DNA of 45,432 nt. Origin: Nitrobacter winogradskyi (GTDB lineage: Bacteria > Pseudomonadota > Alphaproteobacteria > Rhizobiales > Xanthobacteraceae). The translations under genes and the position numbers were made by a program. The stretch is from the NCBI RefSeq assembly GCF_006539545.1, contig NZ_BJNF01000085.1, positions 1 through 45,432 on the forward strand, given 5' to 3'. Positions 9,887 through 18,208 of this stretch are shown one piece after another. Numbering within the stretch: position 1 is the stretch's first letter; every line of letters starts with the position of its first letter. The notes beneath the pieces are model-generated. The model made no database searches. It was not told where the DNA came from and worked only from the letters and a program-made list of their open reading frames with translations.

Positions 9887-11695
9887 ATGCGAACCCTTAT
9901 TCTGGCCCTCGCCCTTTTGAATTTCCCCCTTGTCACACCGTCCTTTGCCGATGACTCCGGTCCCGTATTCACCGACCAGGGTGCGGCCTGGGATATGTCC
10001 AGCCGAAGCGATTTCTACACGCGCGATCAGGGTTCGCGCCTCATTCCGTGGGCGTGGTTCAAGGCGCTCAAGCAAGCTGACGGCGCTCCCTTTCTCTCCG
10101 ACGGTTTGACAAGGTACGGATACCTGCCGGCTCTCGATGCTTCAGCGGAGCTTCCGGTGGGATTCTACGCGTCCGGGCCGACCGGCGCGAAGGTCGTCGG
10201 GATGACGTGCTCCGCCTGTCACACGCGCCAGATCAAGGTCGCGGACCGGCAGTATCGCATCGACGGAGGGCCGGCTCTCGTCGATTTCCAGGCGTTTCTG
10301 AGCGACCTCGACAAAGCGATGGCGCGGGCAACATCCGATGATGCCGCGTTCAAGGCATTCGCGGCGTCTGTCCTTCAGACGCCCAAGCCTGATAGCGATA
10401 AGATCGCCGCTCTGCGGAGCGACGTGGACGCATGGTACGTTCGCTATCACGCCATTGTGGATCGGTCCCTTCCGAACCCTGGCTGGGGATTGGGACGCCT
10501 CGATGCGGTCGGCATGATCTTCAATCGCGTGACGGGGTTGGGCATCGGCCCCGAGCCGACCTTTCTGATCCCGGAGAACATTCACAGAGCCGACGCGCCG
10601 GTACGCTATCCTTTCCTCTGGAACGCACCCAAGCAGGACAAGACGCAATGGCCGGGCTTTGCTGATAACGGGAGCGATATCCTCGGGCTGGCTCGGAATG
10701 TCGGCGAGGTGATGGGCGTTTTCGGCAACTTCCAGCCGACGCGCGACGGCCTGTTCATCGACTTCCTGAACAACAACTCGGTGAATTTCGACGGGCTGCA
10801 AAAGCTTGAGGATCTTGCAAAGAAGATCGGGCCGCCGAAATGGCCATGGTCCGTCGATGCGACGCTCGCGGCCAAGGGCAAGACTGTCTTTGAACGGGCG
10901 GCTGCTGACGGCGGCTGCCAGGAATGCCATGGCCAGAAAGCCGGCAAGGAGCGTTTCCCCTTTCAAAAGACCTGGGCAACACCAATTCAGAACGTCGGGA
11001 CGGACACGCGTGAGTACGATATCCTGGGATGGACGGCCAAATCGGGCGTGCTGAAAGGCGCCTACATTCCGTTCGCGACCAAGCCTCTGAAAGAAACCGA
11101 CCTCGCGTTCAACATTCTTTCGACCTCGGTGATCGGCACGATCGGAGAGCATGTCCTGAGCTTTTCGAAAGGCGCCTCTCCACGCGCTCTCGGGGCCTCC
11201 GTTCAGTCAGAGGCCGCGCCGGGCGCACCTCAGCCCGTCGACGCCACTCAACTCCCGGCTGTCTTGCAGGATTTGCCGGGTGCATTCAGGTTCCCTGAAG
11301 CCGCTGCAACTCCTGAAACCCGTCTTCGACTGGACATGGGTGCCGGAAGCTCGAACACGGATGCCGCAACTCCCGCACCTCCGAAGGGCGCGTATGAATC
11401 GCGGGTTCTCTACGGTATCTGGGCGGCCGCGCCATACCTGCACAATGGTTCGGTCGCAAGTCTTGCCGAACTGCTCAAGCCTGCAAGCCAGCGGCAGCAG
11501 CGTTTTGCGATCGGTCCCGACTATGACGTGAATAACATCGGCATTGCCGCCAACCAGACCCAGGCCGGTAACTTTCGCGAAACGACCGGTTGCGACGATC
11601 TGAATTCCGGCAACAGCCGTTGCGGCCACGAGTTCGGGACGAGTCTGCCGGACACCGACAAGAAAGCGCTTCTCGAATATCTGAAAACGCTTTGA
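9887..11695 (+). CDS. Secreted di-haem c-type protein, RoxA/cytochrome-c-peroxidase-like
   Basis: A 602-residue exported protein with a signal peptide (residues 1-21) and two haem c sites, CSACH at 108-112 and CQECH at 344-348. The wide spacing, the WAWFKAL segment in the N-terminal part and AAPYLHNGSVASLAELL near residue 522 fit the large di-haem peroxidase-like proteins that include the rubber oxygenase RoxA; RoxA also uses CSACH for its N-terminal haem. RoxA is longer (about 680 aa), so rubber cleavage cannot be claimed; a peroxidase or dioxygenase acting on another hydrophobic substrate is equally possible. There is an extra C-terminal pair of cysteines (CDDLNSGNSRCGHEFG). It stands alone, with about 170 noncoding bases upstream and a repeat downstream. 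Confidence 0.8.
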   Translation: MRTLILALALLNFPLVTPSFADDSGPVFTDQGAAWDMSSRSDFYTRDQGSRLIPWAWFKALKQADGAPFLSDGLTRYGYLPALDASAELPVGFYASGPTGAKVVGMTCSACHTRQIKVADRQYRIDGGPALVDFQAFLSDLDKAMARATSDDAAFKAFAASVLQTPKPDSDKIAALRSDVDAWYVRYHAIVDRSLPNPGWGLGRLDAVGMIFNRVTGLGIGPEPTFLIPENIHRADAPVRYPFLWNAPKQDKTQWPGFADNGSDILGLARNVGEVMGVFGNFQPTRDGLFIDFLNNNSVNFDGLQKLEDLAKKIGPPKWPWSVDATLAAKGKTVFERAAADGGCQECHGQKAGKERFPFQKTWATPIQNVGTDTREYDILGWTAKSGVLKGAYIPFATKPLKETDLAFNILSTSVIGTIGEHVLSFSKGASPRALGASVQSEAAPGAPQPVDATQLPAVLQDLPGAFRFPEAAATPETRLRLDMGAGSSNTDAATPAPPKGAYESRVLYGIWAAAPYLHNGSVASLAELLKPASQRQQRFAIGPDYDVNNIGIAANQTQAGNFRETTGCDDLNSGNSRCGHEFGTSLPDTDKKALLEYLKTL

Positions 11696-11718
11696 ACGGT
11701 TGGCCTGCTTCGCCATTG

Positions 11719-11847
11719 TAGCGTTTTCCAGCGAAACACGTCCTCGGGGTTGACCCGAGGATGGAATCCGGTTCGCGTGAAGAGGACGCGTCAAAACAAG
11801 ATCACGTTTATGGTTTTGGATCGATTCGATCCAAAACCATCGTGATC
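11719..11847. repeat. Dispersed mosaic repeat, family A, copy 2
   Basis: The blocks TAGCGTTTTCCAGCGAAAC, CCGGTTCGCGTGAAGAGGACGC and GTCAAAACAAGATCACG match copy 1, with an extra CCTCGGGGTTGACCCGAGG hairpin inserted between the first two; the same insert occurs at 41856-41940. The terminal hairpin here is different (TGGTTTTGGATC / GATCCAAAACCA inside GATCACG/CGTGATC) and may terminate transcription of the di-haem gene, which ends 23 bases upstream of the repeat. Confidence 0.82.
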
Positions 11848-11963
11848 GAGCCGATCAGGTTCGCTTTTGCCTTGTCGGTGCCATATCGCTACGATACCGC
11901 AGCCGACATGGTGGGTTACGCGCCGCGCGGCGCTTGACGTTTGCGGAATTGGGGCGACTATAA

Positions 11964-12617
11964 GTGACTGAAATATATAGTGAAATTGATGATGAGCTCC
12001 GTCGCGAGCGACTCAAGAAAGTCTGGGGCCAGTATTCGGCGCTCATCATTGCCGCCGTCATACTCGCGCTCGTCGCTGTCGGCGGCTGGCGTGGATACCA
12101 ATATCTCCAGACCCAGAAGGCCGCCGAGGCCAGTTCAGCCTTTGAAGCGGCTGCTGCGTTGGCCGATCAGAACAAGCATGCCGAAGCCGAGGCGGCTTTC
12201 GCCAAACTGGCGGAGACCGCGCCTCTCGGATATCGTAATCTGTCGCGGCTTCGCGCCGCCGCGGAAGCCGCCAAGCATGATATCAATGCTGCGGTGAAAT
12301 TGTATGACGCGATCGCCACCGAGGGTGGATTCAGCAGCGTCGAGCGCGATTTCGCGCGGGTGCGCGCCGCCGCCTTGCTGGTGGACGCCGAGACCTACAA
12401 CAACATGCTGCAGCGGCTCGAATCGGCGGCTGCGCCCGAGGCGACGTTCCGCCATAGCGCGCGGGAGCTTCTGGCGTTATCCGCCTGGCGTTCCGACGAC
12501 GCCACGGCGGCGCGGAAGTGGCTTGATATGATCAGCGAGGATGGCCAGACCCCGTCCAGCCTGCGCAGTCGCGCCGAAGCCCTGCAAGCCTTGCTGCCGC
12601 CGGTTGCGAAGAGCTGA
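11964..12617 (+). CDS. YfgM-like tetratricopeptide membrane protein
   Basis: A 217-residue protein with a cytoplasmic N-terminal segment, one membrane helix (about residues 26-46, ALIIAAVILALVAVGGW) and a periplasmic alpha-helical TPR-like region to the C-terminus. This layout, and position upstream of der, match YfgM, which in E. coli associates with the SecYEG translocon and the chaperone PpiD. The start is GTG at 11964, the only candidate that keeps the full N-terminal acidic helix. It heads a three-gene run with the lipoprotein gene and der. The periplasmic part is rich in Ala, as is usual in this group. Confidence 0.85.
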   Translation: MTEIYSEIDDELRRERLKKVWGQYSALIIAAVILALVAVGGWRGYQYLQTQKAAEASSAFEAAAALADQNKHAEAEAAFAKLAETAPLGYRNLSRLRAAAEAAKHDINAAVKLYDAIATEGGFSSVERDFARVRAAALLVDAETYNNMLQRLESAAAPEATFRHSARELLALSAWRSDDATAARKWLDMISEDGQTPSSLRSRAEALQALLPPVAKS

Positions 12618-12656
12618 ACAGGCGTGCCGAAGTCAAGTTTGAACGAGAAACCGTCG

Positions 12657-13166
12657 ATGCGCCGCTCGGAACGTCTGTTGACTGTCGCCGTTCTGATCTC
12701 GCTGTGCGGCATGCTGGCCGGTTGCGGTGGTGGTGGTCTGAACAATTGGGATCCGACCGATATGCTCAATTTCCTCGACACCAAGAAGAAGATGCCGGGT
12801 AACCGCCAGCCGGTTTTCCCGAATGGTGTTCCGGGTATCGAGCAGGGTGTGCCGAAGGATCTCTACAAGGGTGATGTCGGGCTTCAGCAGGAGCAGGCTG
12901 CGGCGCCGCCCGATGAATCAGAGCTGACGCGACGCCAGGGCGCGGCGGACAGCTCGTCTCGTCGCGCCACAGCGGCCGATGCTCCCACAGCCGCTGCACC
13001 CCGCAAGCCCAAGCGTCTCGTTCATCGCCGGGCCACGTCCCTGCCAAAGGAAGAAGCTCCCCCAACGCGGCAGGCCGAGCCGCCGCCGCCCGCCGCGCCG
13101 CCGTCCGAGCCGGCTGCAGCGTCGCCATTCCCGGCTCCGCTGCCCAGCGGCAGCTTCTCGCGCTGA
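12657..13166 (+). CDS. Proline/alanine-rich lipoprotein of unknown function
   Basis: A 169-residue predicted lipoprotein. The signal peptide ends in the lipobox LAGC near residues 20-23, followed by Gly residues, a WDPTDMLNFLDTKKKMPG segment, and then a low-complexity Pro/Ala/Ser/Arg tail of about 100 residues. The signal peptide starts naturally at the ATG at 12657; a GTG at 12624 in frame would add 11 residues and cannot be excluded. In enterobacteria and many alphaproteobacteria the outer-membrane assembly factor BamB lies between yfgM and der; here no BamB beta-propeller repeats are visible and this short lipoprotein occupies the position. I do not recognise the family. Confidence 0.75.
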   Translation: MRRSERLLTVAVLISLCGMLAGCGGGGLNNWDPTDMLNFLDTKKKMPGNRQPVFPNGVPGIEQGVPKDLYKGDVGLQQEQAAAPPDESELTRRQGAADSSSRRATAADAPTAAAPRKPKRLVHRRATSLPKEEAPPTRQAEPPPPAAPPSEPAAASPFPAPLPSGSFSR

Positions 13167-13229
13167 CAGCGGTATCGGTGCTGCTGAAACACTGGTATTG
13201 AGACGCCGCCCTTGAGCATTATCCGGCTA

Positions 13230-13263
13230 ACCGGATTTCACTTCGCTCGAAAACGCTATAGAG
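13230..13263. repeat. Fragment of family A repeat upstream of der
   Basis: The sequence ACTTCGCTCGAAAACGCTAT within this stretch is the reverse complement of the first block of the family A repeats (compare 652-751 and 15952-15971). Only this end is present, 17 bases upstream of the der start codon and inside the presumed operon, so it may have displaced the native leader. Confidence 0.7.
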
Positions 13264-13279
13264 CGGGTGCGGAGCGTCG

Positions 13280-14647
13280 ATGTCTTTCACCATTGCCATC
13301 ATAGGCCGTCCGAACGTCGGAAAATCGACGCTGTTCAACCGTCTGGTGGGGCAGAAGCTGGCGCTGGTTGACGACGAGCCGGGCGTGACGCGAGATCGCC
13401 GCGAGGGGCAGGCGCGTCTCGGCGATCTCGATTTCACGGTGATCGACACCGCCGGCCTCGACGAGGGGCCGCGCGGGTCTCTGACGGCGCGCATGCAGGA
13501 GCAGACCGAGGCCGCGATTGCAGCCGCCGATGCGCTGATGTTCGTGTTCGACGCGCGCGCGGGCCTCACGCCAACGGATCGTTCATTCGCCGATTTCGCG
13601 CGCCGCGCCGACAAGCCGGTCGTGCTCGTCGCCAACAAGAGCGAGGGCAGGCACGGCGACGCTGGCGCGCTGGAATCCTATGCGCTGGGGCTCGGCGATC
13701 CGGTCGGCGTGTCCGCCGAGCACGGCGAAGGCATGGGCGATCTTTATGATGCCTTGCGCTCGGTGATGCCGGAGCCGGCGGAAGAGGTCGACGAGGAGGA
13801 GATCGTCGAGCCCGATATGTCGCGGCCGATCCGCGTGGCCATTGTCGGGCGGCCCAATGCGGGCAAATCGACCGTGATCAATTATCTGCTCAGCGAAGAG
13901 CGGCTGCTGACGAGTCCGGAAGCCGGCACGACGCGGGACTCGATCTCGGTCGAGCTAAACTGGAAGGGACGCGATTTCCGCATCTTCGATACCGCCGGAT
14001 TGCGGCGGAGGTCGCGGATCGAGGCAAAGCTAGAGAAGTTGTCGGTGGCGGATACGTTGCGCGCCGTCAGGTTCGCCGAAGTTGTCGTCCTGATGACGGA
14101 TGCGCAGAACAGGTTCGAGGAGCAGGATCTCCGCATCGCCGATTTGATCGAGCGCGAAGGCCGCGCGCTCGTGATTGCCGTGAACAAATGGGACTTGATG
14201 AAGGGCGGTTCGGCGCGGATTGCCTCGCTGCGCAACGATGTCGATCACTGGCTGCCTCAAGTCAGGGGCGCTCCGGTGGTCGCGATTTCCGGCCTGACGG
14301 GAGAGGGAATTGATGGGCTGATGACCGCGATCCAAACCGCCTATGCCGTATGGAATCGCCGTGTCGCAACGGCGTTGCTCAATCGCTGGTTTCAGCAGGC
14401 GGTCGCAGCCAGTCCGCCGCCTGCGGTCTCCGGTCGGCGGCTGAAGCTCAACTACGCAACGCAGACCAAGGCGCGTCCGCCGAGCTTCGTGGTGTTTTGT
14501 TCGCGGGCGGATGCCGTTCCGGAATCTTATCTACGCTATCTGGTCAACAGCTTGCGTGAGACCTTTGATCTGGCAGGCACGCCGATCCGAATCACGCTTC
14601 GCGAAAAAGCTAATCCGTTCGCGCATAAACGCAAGCGCAAGTCATAG
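13280..14647 (+). CDS. der: Ribosome biogenesis GTPase Der (EngA)
   Basis: Der, 455 residues, is an essential GTPase for maturation of the large ribosomal subunit. It has the family's two tandem G domains and a C-terminal KH-like domain. G domain 1: [14 protein letters not shown] near residues 8-21, [14 protein letters not shown] domain 2: [14 protein letters not shown] near 193-206, FDTAGLRRR and NKWDLMKGG. An acidic linker ([12 protein letters not shown]) joins them. The second NKxD is canonical, whereas domain 1 has NKSE in place of NKxD, a common variant of Der in this group. The KH-like domain ends in a basic tail (HKRKRKS). A fragment of a repeat lies directly upstream. Confidence 0.97.
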   Translation: MSFTIAIIGRPNVGKSTLFNRLVGQKLALVDDEPGVTRDRREGQARLGDLDFTVIDTAGLDEGPRGSLTARMQEQTEAAIAAADALMFVFDARAGLTPTDRSFADFARRADKPVVLVANKSEGRHGDAGALESYALGLGDPVGVSAEHGEGMGDLYDALRSVMPEPAEEVDEEEIVEPDMSRPIRVAIVGRPNAGKSTVINYLLSEERLLTSPEAGTTRDSISVELNWKGRDFRIFDTAGLRRRSRIEAKLEKLSVADTLRAVRFAEVVVLMTDAQNRFEEQDLRIADLIEREGRALVIAVNKWDLMKGGSARIASLRNDVDHWLPQVRGAPVVAISGLTGEGIDGLMTAIQTAYAVWNRRVATALLNRWFQQAVAASPPPAVSGRRLKLNYATQTKARPPSFVVFCSRADAVPESYLRYLVNSLRETFDLAGTPIRITLREKANPFAHKRKRKS

Positions 14648-14731
14648 CGAGCACGGCGCGGACTGGGATGGCAGCCTCGGTGTGCGGACGTGAATGTGGA
14701 GACTTGAATGTAAGACTTGGATCGATGCCGG

Positions 14732-14899
14732 TCAGCGACTTTGAGGAGGCCGCGCACGCTGCATGAGCTGGGTTCTGTAGTTCACCAGCAGGTCTGCGGC
14801 CAGTTCGGCCGGAGTTCGGCGATCACCGCTGAGGTTTTTCGTGAATGGCGGCTTCTTGAAAGCAAGAGCGCGGATCACGCGTTCCACAATGGCTTGCAT
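14732..14899 (-). CDS. 55-residue conserved-looking small protein
   Basis: A short frame encoding MQAIVERVIRALAFKKPPF at its N-terminus, then a segment TKNLSGDRRTPAELAADLLV and ending QLMQRARPPQSR. AGGAG is placed six bases before the ATG at 14899. The protein is basic and predicted helical, without membrane segment, cysteines or signal peptide. It starts 51 bases after the stop of the SDR gene on the same strand, so the two may share a transcript. Good ribosome site, codon use like its neighbours and absence of a better frame on either strand support a real gene. I do not recognise the family. Confidence 0.65.
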   Translation of the reverse strand: MQAIVERVIRALAFKKPPFTKNLSGDRRTPAELAADLLVNYRTQLMQRARPPQSR

Positions 14900-14950
14900 C
14901 GTCAACTCCTGATCCGATCGAAACCATCCATCTCCAGAAAGGTTCCCGCA

Positions 14951-15670
14951 TCACGCATCGCGACTCTTGAGATCGTATAGGTTTCCGGTCTCGCTCCAGG
15001 AGGGCAGGCACATCGGGATGATGAGTTCGGCAATCTGTTCAGGCGTGTCCAGCGTCATGGGATCCTCGCCCGGGAACACGATGGCGCGCAGCCGGGTCCG
15101 GACCGGCCCCGGATCGAACAGGTTGACCCGGATTCCGGTCGTCGCGGTTTCGTTCGCCCAGCATCGCACGAGCGTATCCAGCGCGGCTTTCGAGGCTGCG
15201 TAGGGCCCGCGATAGGCATTGGCCTTGCCGGCGGCGCCGGAGGTGACGAACACCGCGCGTCCGGCGTCCGACTGCCGCAGCAACGGCTCCATGCAGCGGA
15301 TCAACTGAAAATTCGCGGTGACGTTGATCGCCATCACGTCCTGCCATGGCTTCAGTTCGATGTGTCCGAGCGGCGAGGAAGGACCGGCGATGCCGGCGTT
15401 GCCGACGAGAATATCGAGCTTGCCGTGGCGCTCGTTCAATGCGGCGCCGAGCCGGGCGATCCCGTCGAAGTCGGTGAGATTGAGCGGCACCAGCGTCGCG
15501 CTGCCGCCGTCGTTGCGGATGTCGTCGTCAAGCTCTTCGAGTCCGCCCTGCGTGCGAGCCACGGCGATCACATGCGCGCCGGCTTTTGCCAGCGCGCGCG
15601 CGGTGGCGTAGCCGATTCCGCGCGAAGCTCCGGTCACGAGCGCGATGCGGGAAGTGAGCGGTTTTGTCAT
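14951..15670 (-). CDS. Short-chain dehydrogenase/reductase
   Basis: A 239-residue classical SDR oxidoreductase. The Rossmann cofactor motif is TGASRGIG (about residues 14-21), followed by the NAG motif in VGNAGIAG, the catalytic Ser in VFVTSGAAG and the YxxxK pair in YAASKAALD. The Arg-rich turn after the second strand (VARTQGG) suggests NADP(H) preference. The substrate cannot be told from sequence. The gene reads toward the 55-residue gene; upstream, divergently, is the remnant of a GNAT acetyltransferase. The start ATG at 15670 is followed directly by the typical family N-terminus. Confidence 0.93.
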   Translation of the reverse strand: MTKPLTSRIALVTGASRGIGYATARALAKAGAHVIAVARTQGGLEELDDDIRNDGGSATLVPLNLTDFDGIARLGAALNERHGKLDILVGNAGIAGPSSPLGHIELKPWQDVMAINVTANFQLIRCMEPLLRQSDAGRAVFVTSGAAGKANAYRGPYAASKAALDTLVRCWANETATTGIRVNLFDPGPVRTRLRAIVFPGEDPMTLDTPEQIAELIIPMCLPSWSETGNLYDLKSRDA

Positions 15671-15720
15671 GACAGGGGGTGCTTCGTGCTAGGGGTGACG
15701 AGAACGGAGGTTTGCGCCTT

Positions 15721-15868
15721 ATGCCTGAATTATCCGCCGAGGCCAAAGCCCAATGGCGGTCGATGTCGCCGGCCGACCTGCCGCAGGTCTCGGCAATCGC
15801 GGCTTCCACGAGATTGCGTTCGACAAGCGGTTACAGCAATGCCTCGGCCTTCATGGTCCAGCCGCTCC
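15721..15868 (+). pseudogene. Remnant of a GNAT acetyltransferase
   Basis: The first 24 codons from ATG 15721 encode a typical GNAT opening with WRSMSPADLPQVSAIA. Near 15805 the frame appears to shift: the next frame continues with FHEIAFDKRLQQCLGLHGP, which fits the helix after the first strand of GNAT proteins better than the original frame does. At 15869 the sequence runs into a family A repeat, and no acetyl-CoA-binding motif follows. The gene is thus probably frame-shifted and cut off, with the repeat replacing its 3' part. The divergent SDR gene is intact. Confidence 0.6.
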
Positions 15869-15971
15869 AGAGCCTTTCCGCTTCTGATTGAATCAGAAGC
15901 GAGGCTCTATGATCTTGTTTTGACGCGTTTTCTTCACGCGAACCGGCACACTTCGCTCGAAAACGCTATAG
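15869..15971. repeat. Dispersed mosaic repeat, family A, copy 3 (inverted)
   Basis: In the reverse orientation to copy 1: hairpin GCTTCTGATTGAATCAGAAGC flanked by AGAGCC/GGCTCT, then TGACGCGTTTTCTTCACGCG and finally ACTTCGCTCGAAAACGCTAT. It joins the truncated GNAT gene to the methyltransferase leader; the methyltransferase ribosome site begins four bases after it. Confidence 0.88.
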
Positions 15972-15987
15972 GCTGGAGGTTCTGTTG

Positions 15988-16626
15988 GTGAATGAGTCCT
16001 CGGAATGGATTATCGATCTCTACGAACGGCACGCGCGGACCTTCGATCGCGAGCGCGGCAGGAGCCTGTTCGAACGCGGCTGGCTTGATCGGTTTCGCAC
16101 GGTCGCCGGCCCAAGAGCGGCCATCCTCGACATCGGTTGCGGATCAGGCGAGCCGATTGCGCGCGCGCTCATCGAGGCCGGACACAACATCACCGGTATC
16201 GATTCGGCAGAAACGATGATCGCAATCTGCCGTGAGCGCTTTCCGGCGCAATCGTGGGTGGTTGCCGATATGCGGAGCCTCGTCCTCCGCCGTCGGTTCG
16301 GCGGCATTCTTGCGTGGGACAGCTTTTTCCATCTTACACAAGCCGATCAACGGGCGATGTTTGCGGTCTTTGCCGCGCATGCGGCGGAAGGATGCGCGCT
16401 GATGTTCACCAGCGGCCCGCGTGCGGGCGAGGCGATCGGGTCATATCAGGGCGAGGCACTGTACCACGCGAGTCTCGATCCCGACGAATATCGGGCGTTG
16501 CTGCGTGCCCACCGATTTGATGTCGTCGACCACATTGCGGAAGACGCAATATGCGGTGGCCACACCGTATGGCTGGCGCGGTCAGATGGAAGCGGTCCTG
16601 CTGCTAGCGGTCCTGTTGCTTGCTAG
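15988..16626 (+). CDS. Class I SAM-dependent methyltransferase
   Basis: A 212-residue methyltransferase with motif I ILDIGCGSGEPIA (about residues 47-59), acidic residue of motif II in TGIDSAETM, and motif III-IV region VVADMRSL and LAWDSFFHL. The C-terminal half has the strands expected of the fold but nothing that names a substrate. The start is GTG at 15988, eight bases after GGAGG; a TTG three bases earlier is possible but less well spaced. Its leader abuts a family A repeat. Its end lies only eight bases from the convergent purF end, with no obvious terminator between. Confidence 0.85.
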   Translation: MNESSEWIIDLYERHARTFDRERGRSLFERGWLDRFRTVAGPRAAILDIGCGSGEPIARALIEAGHNITGIDSAETMIAICRERFPAQSWVVADMRSLVLRRRFGGILAWDSFFHLTQADQRAMFAVFAAHAAEGCALMFTSGPRAGEAIGSYQGEALYHASLDPDEYRALLRAHRFDVVDHIAEDAICGGHTVWLARSDGSGPAASGPVAC

Positions 16627-16634
16627 CGCGAGGG

Positions 16635-18149
16635 TCAGCTTGCTTCCGCGAGCAGCGACAATTGATGCGGCTGCGGTTCGATGTCGGTATGGTCGGTAAG
16701 GCTGGTCGGATAAGCGCCCGTGAAGCAGTGGTCGGCGTATTTCGGGTTGGCCGGATCGCGCCCGGGTTCGCCCATGGCGCGGTACATGCCGTCGATGGAG
16801 AGGAAGGCCAGCGAATCCGCGCCGATCATCTCACGCATCTCTTCGAGGCTGTGGGTCGCGGCCAACAGTCCGTTCCGGTCGGGCAGGTCGATGCCGTAGT
16901 AATCGGGATGAATGATCGGAGGCGAGGCGAGGCGGAAATGCACCTCCGTAGCCCCGGCATCGCGCATCATACGGACGATCTTTCTCGAAGTCGTGCCGCG
17001 CACCAGTGAGTCGTCGATCAGGATGATGCGTTTGCCGGCGATCGCTGCGCGGTTGGCGGAATGCTTCATCCGGACGCCGAGTTCGCGAACGCTTTGCGCC
17101 GGCTGGATGAATGTGCGGCCGACATAATGGTTTCTGATGATGCCGAGTTCGTAGGGCACCCCGGAGAAACGACTGTAGCCAAGGGCGGCAGGCACGCCGG
17201 AATCAGGTACCGGCACGACGACATCGACATCGACATGACTTTCGCGGGCCAGTTGCGCGCCGAACGCCTTGCGGACTTCATAGACCGAACGGCCTGCGAC
17301 GATCGAATCCGGCCGTGAAAAATAGATGTATTCGAAGATGCACGGCCTGGGCGGCATCGGAGGAAAGGGCTTGTGAATCTCGGTTTGAATAACGTCATCC
17401 TTGCGGTGAAACACGATGACTTCGCCCGGTTCGATGTCACGGACATACTTGGCGCCGATGATGTCGAGCGCACAGGTTTCCGAGGCAAGGATCGGGCAAC
17501 CGTCGAGTTCGCCGAGCACGAGCGGACGGATGCCTCGCGGATCGCGCGCTCCAACCAGCTTCTTGTTGGTCAGCGACACCAGCGCATAGGCGCCCTCAAT
17601 GGCCCGGAGCGCTTCGATATAGCGCTCGATGAAGCGGCCGCGCCTCGACTGCGCGACCAGATGCAGGATGGCCTCGGTATCGGAGGTCGATTGCATCAAG
17701 GCGCCGCGGCCTACCAGTTCGCGGCGCAGCGTCAGTCCGTTGGTGAGGTTGCCGTTGTGGGCGACGGCGAAGCCGCCGGCGTGGAGTTCGGCGAACAGCG
17801 GCTGCACGTTGCGCAGGATGGTGCCGCCGGTGGTGGAGTAGCGGGTGTGGCCGACAGCGGCGCTGCCGGGAAGACGCTCGATCACCTCGCGGCGGGAGAA
17901 GGCATCGCCGACAAGTCCGAGCCGGCGTTCGGAATGGAAGCGGTGGCCGTCGAAGGTCACGATTCCGGCCGCTTCCTGGCCGCGGTGCTGGAGAGCATGA
18001 AGGCCGAGCGCGGTGATCGCCGCGGCTTCCGGATGGCCAAAAATGCCGAACACGCCGCACTCCTCGCGCAGCGTGTCGCCGTCAAGATCGAAATCAGTCT
18101 CGGGATCGTTGGGGGAAGCGTCGCTGGAAAGACTCTGCTGACAGTCCAT
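16635..18149 (-). CDS. purF: Amidophosphoribosyltransferase
   Basis: PurF, 504 residues, makes phosphoribosylamine from PRPP and glutamine, the first step of de novo purine synthesis. The N-terminal-nucleophile glutaminase domain starts at Cys31 in EECGVFGIFG after a 30-residue propeptide that must be removed. The PRPP-binding motif is IILIDDSLVRGTT. The long propeptide is typical of the Bacillus-type enzyme, which holds a 4Fe-4S cluster; of its four cluster cysteines only that in ETCALD is kept (PPIIHPDYYGID and KYADHCFTG lack the others at the equivalent positions). ATG at 18149 with GAGG upstream is preferred to a TTG at 18194. It follows cvpA on the same strand, with 59 bases between them. 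Confidence 0.97.
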   Translation of the reverse strand: MDCQQSLSSDASPNDPETDFDLDGDTLREECGVFGIFGHPEAAAITALGLHALQHRGQEAAGIVTFDGHRFHSERRLGLVGDAFSRREVIERLPGSAAVGHTRYSTTGGTILRNVQPLFAELHAGGFAVAHNGNLTNGLTLRRELVGRGALMQSTSDTEAILHLVAQSRRGRFIERYIEALRAIEGAYALVSLTNKKLVGARDPRGIRPLVLGELDGCPILASETCALDIIGAKYVRDIEPGEVIVFHRKDDVIQTEIHKPFPPMPPRPCIFEYIYFSRPDSIVAGRSVYEVRKAFGAQLARESHVDVDVVVPVPDSGVPAALGYSRFSGVPYELGIIRNHYVGRTFIQPAQSVRELGVRMKHSANRAAIAGKRIILIDDSLVRGTTSRKIVRMMRDAGATEVHFRLASPPIIHPDYYGIDLPDRNGLLAATHSLEEMREMIGADSLAFLSIDGMYRAMGEPGRDPANPKYADHCFTGAYPTSLTDHTDIEPQPHQLSLLAEAS

Positions 18150-18208
18150 TGCGCCTCGCTTTTCGACGGCACCTGAGTAAGTCGTGAACGTCAAGTCCGC
18201 GCTCCCAA

